The notes below the pieces were generated by a model. That model did not search any database, was not told the DNA's origin, and saw only the letters and a list, made by a program, of their open reading frames with translations. Below are positions 51,155 to 64,000 of a DNA stretch of 64,000 nucleotides, one piece after another. The DNA is taken from assembly GCA_023055505.1 (NCBI GenBank), contig JALIRH010000001.1:14418967-14482966 (forward strand), given 5' to 3'. Origin of the DNA: Callipepla californica brunnescens (taxonomy: Eukaryota; Chordata; Aves; Galliformes; Odontophoridae). A program made the translations under genes and the position numbers. The stretch's first letter is position 1, and every line of letters starts with the position of its first letter.

Positions 51155-54100
51155 GCAGATATTCGTGACTTCAAAACAGTTTGGTTACTTTGCAGAAATC
51201 AGAGCTTCCTGCATATAAATAGTTGGGCGGCAGTCACCAGATATCGCTGCTTATCTACCTTTAAACTCTATTATTTGTAATTGTTTTTGTGGCAGCGCAA
51301 CACACTGGAGAAGGCTGTTATTTACTGTTCAAAGACAGACAGACAGGAGGCCCTAAGTCAAAGCACAGTGCTGGTTTAGCTAGGACATTAGTTGAGATAC
51401 TTAACACTGTGTGCCTTAGGTTTCTTACCAGGGATATTTCAGACCTGCACAGAAACCATATAAGGACAAATTAAGTGTCAGTAAAATGTGTGACACACTT
51501 GTATTTCTGGTAGACATGTAGCAGTGAATAAACTGAGGATGGGATAAGGGCAAATTTCAAAGCCCATTGAAATTTCTGATATGCTTTGATTAACTTTATT
51601 TAAAGCTTATTTGGATTTCCAATGGATAGTAACACTGCACAAACCAAACAATAATTTTATCTGTCTCAAAAAATCTAAGGCATGGAGACAAAACTGGAGA
51701 ACAAATAAGAGAGAAGAATGTGCTCTATTTTACCATCACAGAGATGCATGTATAACAGATAAACATCCTCCCTTTTGTGCTGTATCAAGAGCCAAGGGAG
51801 ATACCGCATACTTGAAGCCATCAACCACTTAAAACTGCTATTGTCAAAGCAATTTTTTACAGCAGACTGATTTGTATGCAGACCGTTTTTAATAGCATAG
51901 AAAGAGTTTGGGACCATGTGTTCGAGTACACAAGTGATTTCCAAAAGACATTTGAAATGTAAAAATTCTAGAGGCTGCCTCCTTCCTTTCTCCCCTTCCC
52001 TGAAACATGCATACACATGTACACACGCACCATCAACTTCCACTGACATTTCTTCATTACTATGAAGAAGCTCAGGCTCTCTTGAGGGATTTTGCAAAGC
52101 ACTGCTCCTCTTTTTAAGTAAGGCTACACACTTACATCTCTACAAATGATTTCCATAAGTTTATATTCCATCAAAACATATGATTTCAGATCTTAAGGTG
52201 TAGAAGTAATGTTAACAGTGTCCTCCTATGAAGATTTTAAGCTCTTTTGAATGCAATTTCATTCTTTCTGGTAGCTCCCACTTGTCAGATTTGCACAGGG
52301 CATTGGGACATTCTTTGGCATCAGAAGGTGCAGCCAAAGAATAAAATGTCCTCAAATCCATACCGCTAAACTGAAATCTTCACTTCTTTGATCTCCAAAA
52401 AGGTCATGCATTGGTGCAGTGTTACAGAATCATAAGATACCTGCAGGAGATGCTAGCTTTCAATAATAACAAGAATGTTAAAATCAAATAAAGTACTGAA
52501 ATACTTTTATAGAGTATCAGAGTATACCATCTGTATTAGAGTTTCACGTGGTCACCACAGCATTTAGGGCAGATGAAGTGATTTGTTTGTTAAAAACCAG
52601 CAGATTTAGACAGAACCACACTTCCCTCTTAAGTAAGTGAGCACCAATCAAGGATTAATATTAATCCTGAGTTTAACATCTTGTGGGAAAAGCAATGACT
52701 TCTTTTTACTGTGAAGTTGCTGGAACCATGTAATCCAGCTGTAAGCATCCTATTCTAAACAGGAAACCAAGAAGCCAGATACTTTGCAATTCAATTTCAC
52801 TGCACTTTCCTCACACTAAAAAAAAGTAACAAAAGAATGTTTATTTCCTTTGTATGACAGACAAAGAAGCTGTGGTGGCATTTACTGTTTAGGTTTCAAG
52901 ATAAGCACATGTGGAGTTCAAAATACATTCATGCCAGTGACGAGATAAAACAGAGATTATGAGAATCATAGGGTAGACCGTATGAAAAAAATATATATAC
53001 ATGACACTTATGAGCAATGTGTTACTTCAGAATATCTACATCAAATTACTATTTCCACATTGGTATACATTAATGTTAAAACTTATGTGTAGTTTGCAGC
53101 TCTTACTTGGACAGTCTATAGCTAAGACTTTTTAAAACATGGGTTAGAAAATAATCATGGTGGTTATTCTTTAGTGATATCACTGTAAAAATGAAAAAGA
53201 ATTAGAACTGACCTTTGTAGCATTTTTCACTTTAAAAGGTTCTTTAAGACTTTCCAGTGTTGTGGGTTGAATGGGAGAGTGGAACTGGGACTTGAGTATT
53301 TTATTCCTGCTCTTACCTTAAGCACTGCTTGATTCTCAGTGAACCACTAAGTTCCCTGATGGTACCAGGGGAAAGGTAATTCTTTTTAGAAGGAACATGG
53401 AGCCCTGGTCAGCAGAACTATGGTGCAAGGAACATTGCAGTGAGCAAAAAGTATTGCTCTTGTATGGTAGAGGCCCAGGTGGAGCAGCATTGGTTAGCAC
53501 TGCCTCAGGCTCCATTGGTTTTCAGGATATTTTTTGTCATGTCCATATTTGCCAAGCAAAAGGGGACATACCATAGCTGCTTTGGACTTAACCAAACATG
53601 TTGCAGAGTGACAGGATTTGCTGCAGCAATACCATTTGTAAAGCAACTTCGACATTTATTCAACACGACTTCTTTTGGACTTTTTTCTGTCTTCACCACT
53701 AAATGAAGAAAAGAAAAAATCAAACTCCTTAGGAAGATAGAGAAATATTTCTACATACAGAATTTCAGTATTGTTTGAGTGCTCTACTGTGGTTTATTAG
53801 AGAAAATGTTTTAGGGTAAAAACCTCCATCATGACAGATGCAGTCTTACAACATATCTCTCCTAAGATTCCATTCCCAAATACGCCCTGTGTAATGCTAC
53901 TTACATACAGATGCTGCCATAATTCAGGAGAGGTGTACTGAGAAACTCACTCTAAACATACATTGTTTTCAATATCCTATATTTTTTAATTCATGCATAA
54001 TTCCCAAATAACAGGGAGGCCACAGAGAGTGGCCTGAATAATTAAAAAATGCATTAATTGTAGTGGAAAACCAGAAAGCCTTCTAATCAGGGTGCTGGGC

Positions 54101-57055
54101 TTATCTCTGCAATTTCCTGTTCGGCACGATGGTCAGTTCCAATCGATAATTCAGGAAAGTGCCAGGCCATCAGATGTAATAAAAAACAATAACTCTCCAA
54201 TGTTCAGATGCTGCAAACTGAGGTGTTAGCACAGCCTTGTGTAGTTGCAGTAGGGAACCTTGTAAGGTGAAGTGGATTGCATGAGCAGGAAAAGGGATTT
54301 AAGTGTCCTTCAGTAAACAAACAGCTGTAATTCTTAAACGTGTCTGCACTCTAAGTGATTTCTGTCACGTTTGAGGTAAGAATCTTCTCTGCAGCCCTTG
54401 TCATGCAAGTAATGTCTTTCTCTCTGTCGTGCTCATTGTGTCATCTGAAATCTCTTTTCCTCCTAATTTTTCTTTTCCCGTGCTTTATCAAAGGATTGTG
54501 AATCATAAAAGTCCAACACATACCAACAATTAAAGATCATTTTGAAATGGGAAAATTTAACAATCACTTTACAGAAAATTAAAATTTCATATCTTTTTTC
54601 TACCTGTGTCAAATGGGAGAATTCCACAGAAAATTAAATTTTTGAATTCTTCTGCTAATTATGTATTACAAGATATTGTATTTACATGCACAGTATACCA
54701 GTTCCAATAGATTTGTATCCCACTGATAACTGGAATTGTGAATTAAAAGTTTATTTCTTTTATTAAATGAATAGGCTTTCTGAGATTTTCCTCCCTTACA
54801 TTCAGTGCTACAGTATTGAATATGTTTGAGCATATTCATTTTTTTTCTATAGGGATAACTTGCATTATTAGGAGAGAACATTTTAGAATTGAATACAGTT
54901 TATCATTTTTGAAGTAGTAGTTACACGGGCTTGAAATATTATAGCCAACTCACTATGTAGCATTGTTTCAGCACAACATCTTCTGGTGTTCCAAGGGTAA
55001 AGTTTAGGTACTGAGCACTCCACATGGGAGGAAGAAAAGGTTATGTGCCAATAGATTCAGGCTGCACAGTCCAGCTGTGCCCTCTGACCCCATTTCAGGA
55101 CGAGCTGCAGATGCTCACAGTTTCCTCTCCCTCCCTCCCAGCAGTGGTTTCCTCCCAGAGAGGTTCCAGCCCATCTCTGGGCCCCAGCACTGACCACAGC
55201 ACCACTCAGTCTGCCATCGAGCTGTCAGCCTGAGAGAAATCCCTCTTTCACTTTGTGCTCCAAATACATCTCCAAAAAAAAAGCAAAATCAAGCTTAGAT
55301 TCCCTGTCTGCCACTGTACAAGTGTTTGATAGATTCTCTCAATGATGAGAGGAACTCAAAAAGTCCTTCTACCATTATTTAAAAATGTCCTTTATAGTAC
55401 TCAGCAAAGTTGCCTTGAACAGATGAAATCTTTTTGGAAACAGAGATGAGCAAACTGTAGTGCTCGAGAGCTCCATCCACCTGAGCACAGAGATATGTGC
55501 TCACAGCCTGTTCTGAAGCCGGTGCTCCTGTGCTGTGCTGGATCGAGCCCTTTTGTTCCTCATTTAGGACACAATTTGAAAATATATGCCACCATGTGGT
55601 GTTACATAATTCAGTTGTACTGGAGAACTGTAAGCCAACAGAAGGTCATTGCTGGCAAAAAGAAACTAGAAAGGAATGGAACAGCCTTTGTATTATCTGG
55701 TCCTGTCCATTTCTTATTTCACACTGAAATACACTTGTTCCTGTGATATGCTCCAGTGGATTCTGTTAGTCTCCTTTGATAAAAGTGGCACAATCTGGTG
55801 CAACAGCTCATATGGAATACATATGAAAATCACTTGATTTGTATTTGTACTTTCCTTTTAATATTAAAAACAATCGGGGAAAAAAGTATTAAAAGAATAA
55901 TATGCTGGTAGCAGAACCCAGTAGAAACATATGGGGCAGTCATGTTGTGCAGAAAAGCAAGCAAATGTGCAATGTAAAATTTAACTCATTCACTCTCAGA
56001 AACCAGTCAAACAACCTACTCCAACCCTGCTCTCTTGAAACTGTGTTGCTGCTATTCATTTGTTGTACCTCAGTGTTTAGAGAAATTTCCAAAAACCTTC
56101 TTCACATGTATCACAAATCGATAAAATAAACCTTCAATTAAGAGATCTGAGGACAGGTCGCTCCACCTGCTTGTATGCAACCACAAGACCATATGTAGAT
56201 AATTTATCAACCTTTTGACTGTGGCTTACCAGTGGCATCATCACCATAAAGTGAAGGAGTGAAGAGAAGCGTCTGTTCAGTTGGCTGGGATTGCTCTGGT
56301 GCAATTTCAAGCAGCAAAGCAATCACTGCAGATCACAGATGAACATTAGGAACCTAAATGAGAACAATTTGAGTAGCAGCTCGTATGTACCACCATTTAA
56401 AGGAATAAAGTAATATACAGTCAGAGCCAGCAGAGGGGGCTTCCTTTTTAGGGTTCGACTAGGAGTGAATCCAGGTGCAGGAGTGTGAAGATCTTTGTGT
56501 ATTTTGTAATTGCTGAAATATTTAACCTCATTTCTGATATATCACCTTACTTTGTAAAAGCATAAGGTAGCTGCAGAGTAACTAATCATAAGTGTATTTT
56601 AAAATACATCCCCCTTCCCAAATTTATGCTTGTTGGTCGTGGCAAAAAAAGTTTATATAGCCTATGTATAACTTCTTTCTTTTTTAAAGGAAGCTATTTC
56701 CCTTGCTTAATTCCAGGTAGACTTCACCTAGGTGATGTTTTCATTGCAGCAGCTCCCACTCTGTGAAGCAGTATGAAGTGTCACTGACATTCTTTAAACT
56801 GCTGTTTGCCTTTGAACATTTTTTTTTTCAGATTTCCTCAGGAATTCTCTATAATGAATGTAACATTTTACTGACTCTACATCACCACTAGGGATGCTTA
56901 GACCAGATGACTGAGTAAAACCACCAGCAAAATATCCCCATTGCCATTATGTTTCCAAAAGAACCTATTGTCTAGACAAATGCAGTGACAAAGGCTTCTC
57001 AGTATGTGCCACTGTTACCCCAGAGCTCCTTCCCTAGGGGAAATCAATAGCTAGT

Positions 57056-57098
57056 AATAAAAAATAAAAATAATAATAATAAAATAAAAATCAAAAAA
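57056..57098 (+). repeat. (AATA)n / (AAT)n A-rich simple repeat
   Basis: Mixed AAT and AAAAT units over about 40 bp ending in an A run. Confidence 0.85.
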
Positions 57099-59675
57099 GG
57101 AACCTGAGTTGAAATTTGTAAAAGCAGCTTTTATTGAGCGGCCTAAGTTGAAATTTCCCTTGCAGGGCTGGCCCTGTTAGCCTGATTCCCAGCTCAGAGC
57201 ACAGTACGCTAATTTGAATCACAGTCTTCAGAAGAGCAGCCCACTGGTGTTAGGAAGGATTAGAGTTCTGAGCCATCAAGCCAGCTTCAAGACTTTTCCT
57301 ATTATTTTGATGTTTGATAGCAAGCTTAAATTAAATACTTGGAAGATTACATTTTGCTAAATAACATTGTGAGCACACAGTTTCTGCAGTCAAGACATTC
57401 TTTCACCCGAGAACATTTATCTTTAAAAGGTAGCGCATTTCCTTGGATGGCAGCCATCCCTGGCAGCAGATCTCAGCACTCAGTAGGAAACCCATGTCTT
57501 TGAGTTCTGAACTAGCCCATACTGGAATTAAAACACAGCACTAACAGTCAGAATCAGTTGTTCTTGGTGGGTAAGTGTTTTATACCTGCATGGGGATATA
57601 AGAGCAGAGCCTCAAGTTTAAATCCTGTTTTAGAAAATGCTGTGATTAACTGCATGGCTTCACTTATTGTTGAGGTAACAGATGGAAGTGCCACAGTGAA
57701 ATATTTCCTTTTTATTTACAAACAATAGAAAGTCATTGTACTGGTAGGAATTAAAACGTTACAGAAGCATTGGTTCCACAAGCTTAAATTCTTTCGTGCT
57801 ACCACATGCATTTTTCATGGAAAGTCAACATCTTTAACATTTTTGCACTGTCTGAATTTATCATCCATAACTTTTTTGTGATTCCTGTTCAAATGAGTTT
57901 GCTTCTTTAGAAAGAATTATGTACCTACAGTATAATGAGCTAATTAACTAAAGAACAAAAGGTGCCTTCTGTTATATGTGAGACTTGACTAGCTCTCAAA
58001 CGCAGGCAACACATTCTTTATTTTTAAAGGCAATCTGTATTGCTGATTTTGATGTCAGATGCTCTGTATCATTGTGCACAATGCCACAAAAGGACAGATA
58101 AAATGTTAAAATGAAAATTGGCTTTAGAAAATTCTTTAAAAAGTGCCACATCTTACCACCTGTATTATGAATTTTGAGAGGTTTATAAGAGATGTGCACT
58201 TTGATCAATTGCAACCTTTCCAAGAGAAAATAAAAACTTTAATGGTTTTTGAATGGCAATAGCACTGAGCAATGGACAAAACAAAAAAAAAACAAGGCAG
58301 GGAATTCTTTAAATATTCATTTTATTAATTCACAACAAAAATCTTTGTTTATTGCAGTACATCAAAATATTTTTTCTTTATTCTAAACCATTTCTCCACA
58401 GACAAAGTACAACTTGTCAATGCCTGTAAAGATCTCTTAGCTAGCTGGAAATGCCTCAAGCACAAAGAACAGTAAAATATTTTTTAATGTTGTAGACTTA
58501 GATTTCACCACCTTTAACAAAATACTTAAAATTATGATTTATAACACGGATAGAAGTGAATGGTAATTAATGCATTTACTTTTAACCAGTAATAATTATC
58601 ATTGCACTGTTGAACAACCTCAAAAGATTGTAAAAAACTCTGCAAAAGATTCTGACAGATTCTCTGACCTGTGTCAAAAAAGCACTGCCTGTGTCCAGGG
58701 TTTATAAATAGGTTTATAAGTAAGCAGAAAGGTAATGGAGTTACACATCTACATAAACACAAAAGAAAAAGACTTTTCTTCCAGGTTTCCTCTGGAAATT
58801 ATAGTAACAACTTCATTATCTGTAAATACATTTTGTGAATTAAAGTTGATGAGCCAACAGTAAACCTTCTCACCAGCCAAGGGTCCACGTTGGTCTTCCT
58901 GGAATCTGTGAAGCAGTGGGTTTGGAGCTGGTCCTCTCTTCTGTAGGTCAGCTCAGCCCATAGGGCTGCAGACAGCTGCACTGCTAAAACCAGAAGAAGT
59001 ATTAGACTGTAACTATATATTTCTTTCTCTTCTATGTGTCTCCAGAAATCAGTACAATAAGCCACCTTCCTATTTTGTGGAGATTATGTGTATATTAACT
59101 GTATGTACAACATCAAGCATCTAAGCAGATCCCATGTATTCAGCAGAATACCACACTTACAAGATAGATATTCTGTTATCCTTAATAAGAGCTCACAGTT
59201 TTATGGTACCTTCTTCCTATACTTCGACAGAGAAGTGCTTGGAAACATCTTAGGCATACTTCCATAGTAATTTTTCATTTTAAAGGTGTCCTGCAAAAGC
59301 AGTCTAAGCAGTGTGAACAGTAGCATTTGGTTACCACTACTCAAATGGCATAGTCTCTCAGAACTAAGCCTCTGTAAAAAGGCAGATAGACACCATTTTC
59401 ATTAGCATGAATGGACACTAAGATGGTAATTAATATGTACCTTCAGAAATAAGGGTTTCCTATCATCACTAATAATCAACTGCCTTCTCTGGGGATACTC
59501 ATTCACTTGGGTGTTACAAGTACATGTATGCAGACTCAGAAACTCCCACTCCTCTTCCTTCTCAGCTGCAGAAAATTTTTTCTCCAAAGGTCAGCTGCCA
59601 ATTAGTATGTACATACATTCACACATGGGTTGTTGGAGGAATAAACTCCAATTTAGGTACAGGAGCATATAGATC

Positions 59676-60650
59676 ACAGAATCACAGAATTGTAGGGATT
59701 GGAAGAGACCTCTAGAGATTATTTAGCCCTATCCCCCTGTAGAGCAAGCTCCCTAGACCAGGTTGCACAGGTAGGGGTCCAGGCAAGTCTTGAACTCCTC
59801 CAAAGAAGGAGACACTATAACCACTCTGTGCAGCCTATGCCAGTGCTCTGTCACCCTCACTGTGAAGAAGTTCCCACACACATTTGTGTGGAACTTTCCA
59901 TGCTTCAGTTTATGGCCATTTCCCCTCATCCTATCACCACACACTGCTGAGAAGAGTCCAGCCTCATCCCTTTGCCCCAGCCCCAGGTCTCACAGCCTCT
60001 CCTCATAAGAGAAGTGGTTTAGTCCCTTTATCACCTTTGTAGCCTTCTACTGGACTTCAAGGAGATCCCTGTCTTTTTTATTACTAGGAAGCCCAGAGCT
60101 GGATACAGTACTCCTGGTGAGGCCTTACTAAGGGAGTATCGCCTCCCCTGATCTGCTGGCCATGCTCTTTTTAATGCAGCTCAGGACCCCATTGGCCTTC
60201 TTAACCACCACTGCACACTGTTGGCTCATGGCCAAATTGTCATCCACAGGGACCACAAGGTCCCTCTCCTCAGAGCTCCTCTCCAGCAGGTCATCCCTCA
60301 ACCTGTACAGGTGAATGTGGTTACTCCTCCTTAGGTGCAAGACTCTACACTTGCTCTTGTTAAACCTCATCTGGTTCCTCTATGCCCAACTCTTCAGCCT
60401 GTCCAAGTCTCCCTGAATAGCAGCACAGCTTTCCAGAATTTCAGCTGTTCTTCCCAGCTCAATATCATCAGCAGACTTTCCGAGGGTGGATTCTATCCCT
60501 TCATCAAGGTCACTGATGAAGATGTTGAACAAGAGTGGAGCCAGCACTGACCACTAAGGAACACCGCTAAGTGCAGGCCTCCAACTGGACTCTGAGTCAC
60601 CAATCACAACCCTGTGAGCTCTGCCAGTCAGCCAGTTCTCAACTAATTTA
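59676..60650 (-). mobile_element. CR1 LINE, longest copy, reverse transcriptase region included
   Basis: Minus-strand CR1 with 3' terminus at about 59676 (plus strand TCACAGAATCACAGAATTGT), of the same subfamily as the 33.9 and 39.5 kb copies. Reading the minus strand from about 60650, the reverse-transcriptase part is recognisable in pieces. There is NWLTGRAHRVV, then a GVP block interrupted by TAG where the family has a glutamine, then [17 protein letters not shown], then SADD where the family's catalytic FADD aspartate pair sits. Next comes the 60370-60128 ORF (80 codons, [20 protein letters not shown]). The segment between about 60000 and 59960 lacks part of the C-terminal block present in the other copies. 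The premature stop and indels make it inactive. The 5' end near 60650 is truncation. Confidence 0.92.
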
Positions 60651-63600
60651 CTTCAGTTTATTTGTAATGTTATAAATAATTTATAATTACAAATTAGAAG
60701 CTGCTTCTCTTTCTCCAGGAAACTACAAAATGATCAAGGTTCTTTCTAGCAGCATTATATCCACCAAGATTTTTTCAGGAAGAAAAATGCAAAAGCAGGA
60801 GGATACAGAAGAAAAAGACTGTCTGCCACCTACCTCCTCTTGCAGTCAGAGTACTAGTTAGGGAGAACTTGTAAATATGAGCAAAGAATGAGTTCAGCAA
60901 TGGAAAGGAAAAGCACTCAAAAAATCCAATTAAAAAAAAAAAAAAAAGCTAGTACCCTGATAATATCTTTTTAGTGTGCCTTCAACATACACTGGAAGTG
61001 CTTTTTTGACATCCATTTCCTTTAAAAAAATAATAAAATAAAATGTAGGTAGTCAAAGTGGGTTTACATGTTAAGTTTGTCCAGAGTAATTTGAAGAATA
61101 CGTTTTTAGCTGAAACTTTTCCCTGTCCAAAATCTATGTAAAAATAGAAAATGAAAAAATTATTCATCTTAGTGAGGTAATAAATAATAAAATCCATAAC
61201 TTTTCAACTCTGCTAATAAGTAGTTCAGAAAAAGAAAACAGGTTACTGATCCTTCCTCTTAAGTGAATTTGTAACAGCTATAAAATAGTCATTGAACAGA
61301 AGTATTCTGTGAGAGTATTAATCAGAACTTTAATAATCATGGTTAGAAATTGTCATTATTTGCATAGCCATGCACTTTTATTTAGGTTATATGAAAGCAC
61401 ACATGAAATGACAAGAAAAATAATCTGAAAAATAAAAAACAAAAATGTTAATTTCTGAGGACAGTAAATAGGTTATAGGTTGTTAAAGTTTATCACAGAT
61501 TTTAGTAGGTGTGTTTTTCATTAAGTTAAGGAAGAACATTTCTTTAATCACAGTATAAGTTAAGAAAATAATATAACGTATATAAACATTAAAATGCATC
61601 TAATTTCTTATTGGCTGAAGCATCACATAATTGAGCACTCGATAATTGATTAATAATTTTAATAATCAGGAATTATTCAATCTAGTTATTTGCTTAGTAG
61701 TAGATCTAAAAAGTTTAATCCTTGTTGCAACTACTTAAAAAATAAACCCAACGACATTATAATTTGGTATGACAGGCAAGACTGCAAGTGTAAGATCATT
61801 AACACTTCACAGGTTATACCCTGAAGTAAATTTTACAAGAAGTTCACATAAATAAGGACAGATTTACACAATTATGTAGTTATGAGTATCACTGCATTTC
61901 TAACCATAAGTGAATTCTTCTCAATTTGCTATTCATTTGACTTTGATATGCATAAAAACCGCAATCCAACAGAAAACAAGTCAACTCATTTTTCCTTTTT
62001 TCTTTTTTGGTTTCAGGACATTTATATACCAGGTAGAGGTATATGAACCCAGACAGTTTCATCTAAGAGAATTTTTGCTTGTGAAAGAATTCAGAAAAGT
62101 TTCATTTGTTCCACTTAGGTTTGCATTTTTGCCTATTGTTTGACAGGAATTCTACAAAAGATTTATGAAGAGTTAAAGAAAAGTTAAATTTGGCAAATAC
62201 AAGACAGAACAAAAGATTCTTCTCTGGAAAAAAAAAATGCTTAGAATAATGATAACAAAAAAAAATTAGATAAAACCCTCATGACAGTAACATCAATATT
62301 TTGTAACTTTTTTAAAATAAAAAATGCAAAGACAAGGGATCTCTCTACTTTGCAAGGGAACTCTTCATTGGTATTTGAAACTGAACAACTCAGAAATGAT
62401 ACTGTGGCACACCACGCTTTCATCAAACACATTAGCTTGTAATATTTCTCACCTCTATGGAGTTACTGATGATATTATTTGGTTTTTATGTGATAGGGAA
62501 TGAAGGGGAATTGGGAATGCATTATTTCAGTAGATTATAAATAACTCTACATTAAAGACCCATAGCCTTGAAAGATGTGCTTTCTTTTCTTTTCAGGAAC
62601 ACAGTAGTTTTTTAATTTTCACAGTCACAGATTTTTTATATTACAATAAATACAAGATCTGTGTTGTTTTATCCTGAAATACTACAACATGACTAACATA
62701 GTGCTGAATTGATATGGAGGTCCAGTGTTGCTTTTTTTTTTTTCAGTAACCTCGGGAATCTTCAGGACCACTACATGTTTGCTAGTATGCCAGAGGGATA
62801 CTGTTGACAGTGGGTAGTGGGTATTACAGTTCTGTTTTACAGAAAAGACAAGCAAATCTACACACTCCTTCCTCTTTCACACTAATGAAAAGTCCTCACT
62901 GATGAACGTACTAATTTACTCTGGAAAATATCTGATGATAATATTAAATATTAAATATCTAATGTTAATATAAAATCCTAGGTAAATATGTCTCTTCTGT
63001 AACCCAGGAATTTATCATAATGACAAAGTTTAGAAGAAAACTGATGTAAAATTCTGAAGAGTTAAGGTCAGCTTATGACAGTAATCAAGGAATTTCAATA
63101 CTTTATTAAAATATTTCAGCATTTTATACTATCATATTCCTTGTTAGTTTCACTAAATATTATTACTGATATTCAATAGACAGAAGTGTTTCAGTACCTC
63201 TGCCCTCACAATCAAGTTTTTAGGTTGCAGAAATTCAATCTTAAAATGTTTCAATTAACTCTATGAACATATAAAGGATAAGGTTCAATTCACAGAATTT
63301 TAAGTTTGAAGTTAGTGTATTATATCTTTTTAAAAATGTATACAATGTTGTTGACCTGATCACACTAACAGTTTGAGAACTGTTATATTACTCATTTTTT
63401 CTTAAATATGCACAAACAGGTAGTACTTGTGCTTGTCAACATTTTGAACTATTTGAACTCATCTTTCATCTTAAAGCTCTTCTTTATGAAATATTAGAAC
63501 TACATGCTTAGATCTGCTGCTTGAGACATCTTCTCCAAAGCATGCTCGGTTAGCATGTTTCTGATTGAAAATTGCGTTCTTCATGAGATGCCAAAATAAT

Positions 63601-64000
63601 ATCCTTAATTATAACTTGCCAAAAACATGAATTTCATTGATGGAAAGTTAAGACTATCTGAACATCTACAGAAAGCTAATTGGAAAATATGACAAGTTTT
63701 TTAAAAAATACTTCCTACTGTTAAAGACAATTTCATTAATCACAATCAAATGTTATTTATTTTTTATACCCTGCTTTTAGACAGCTCACATTTAGTACAA
63801 TCTGGTGTAGTACACGAAACTATTTAAATATTGCTTTCAACTTTTTGGAGCCTTTTGTTTTACCAGACTTCTGTGTTACTTCACTGTGCAATTTACTGAA
63901 GGCTAGTAATTATTAGGACATGTGGTAGGCGTTTATCACCAGTAACATCACACAACCCACTCTATGATCAAGATACAATAGGGCAAATGGTACAATTAAA
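60651..64000. other. AT-rich unique DNA, nothing recognised
   Basis: No gene, RNA or transposon recognised in about 3.3 kb. Contains a poly-A tract (60932-60947) and a very AT-rich stretch at 61560-61760 with several ATTA/TAAT-type palindromes (for example TAATAATTTTAATAAT). The short ORFs (61910-62143 and others) are chance. Confidence 0.55.
60932..60947 (+). repeat. Poly-A tract
   Basis: Sixteen A residues. Simple repeat. Confidence 0.85.

Larger units (their letters stand above)
48195..59675. other. Mostly unique DNA, no gene recognised
   Basis: About 11.5 kb without recognised transposons. Contains poly-A (48984-49001), T-rich (51043-51072), AAAT (51130-51154) and AATA/AAAT (57056-57098) simple repeats. 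GC-richer patches with short ORFs (53440-53706 and 55024-55233) have no identifiable product. The 140-codon minus ORF at 51675-52097 shows no domain or splice context. Segments 51220-51480 and 54000-54400 have the look of conserved non-coding sequence, untested. Confidence 0.5.

Noticed and set aside
51675..52097. 140-codon minus-strand ORF
   Set aside because: No recognisable domain, no codon bias and no promoter or splice context. This length can occur by chance in 64 kb on six frames.
53259..53706. Stretch beginning TGTTGTGGGTTGA that recalls the start of some avian LTRs, with an 88-codon ORF inside
   Set aside because: The resemblance stops after about 13 bases, and I found no matching end, duplication, TATA box or polyadenylation signal. 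Too weak to call.
1..64000. CRISPR arrays, tRNA or rRNA genes, bacterial operons
   Set aside because: None seen. The repeat content is vertebrate, and the tRNA-like arms near 45 kb are too degenerate to be genes.

Overview
The window looks like an AT-rich stretch of a bird genome, most likely galliform. It contains several 5'-truncated CR1 LINE copies, all carrying the avian-type 3' terminus, and two internally deleted mariner elements that resemble the chicken Galluhop family. It also contains one solo LTR flanked by a 6-bp duplication, and the small A-rich and tetranucleotide repeats usual in vertebrate DNA. The organism call is an inference from these repeat families. I recognise no protein-coding exon, tRNA, rRNA or known ncRNA, so I read the window as intergenic or deep intronic (gene-desert) DNA. 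Nearly all open reading frames are short chance ORFs or lie in transposon remnants.

Layout: 1-7.4 kb is unique AT-rich DNA. Two short hairpins lie at 7.46-7.64 kb, followed by a minus-strand CR1 at 7.77-8.43 kb. An old, diverged minus-strand CR1-family copy spans 15.36-16.45 kb. From 16.5 to 28.1 kb the DNA is unique apart from simple repeats, with some stretches dense in homeodomain-type TAAT cores. A plus-strand CR1 lies at 28.1-28.7 kb and unique DNA follows to 33.9 kb.

33.9-40.1 kb is the most structured part. A minus-strand CR1 (33.9-34.7 kb) and a plus-strand CR1 (39.5-40.1 kb) face each other. Between them lie a CA repeat, a 680-bp GGAA/GGGA polypurine tract and a solo LTR that begins 65 bp after the tract. 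The two CR1s are roughly 77 % alike where I compared them by eye, yet share a run of 146 identical bases. That pattern suggests gene conversion or template switching between inverted repeats.

44.9-48.2 kb holds a degenerate inverted pair of tRNA-like repeat arms and two mini-mariners in opposite orientation. The second mini-mariner is an open reading frame from end to end. 48.2-59.7 kb is mostly unique. The longest CR1 copy with recognisable reverse-transcriptase motifs (minus strand, with inactivating changes) lies at 59.7-60.65 kb, and the remainder is unique AT-rich DNA.

There is no operon-like or multi-gene system here. The points most worth checking are the 146-bp identity between the inverted CR1s, the layered polypurine tract next to the LTR, the fully open mini-mariner, and a few candidate conserved non-coding or exon-like segments that only a cross-species alignment or RNA data can settle.
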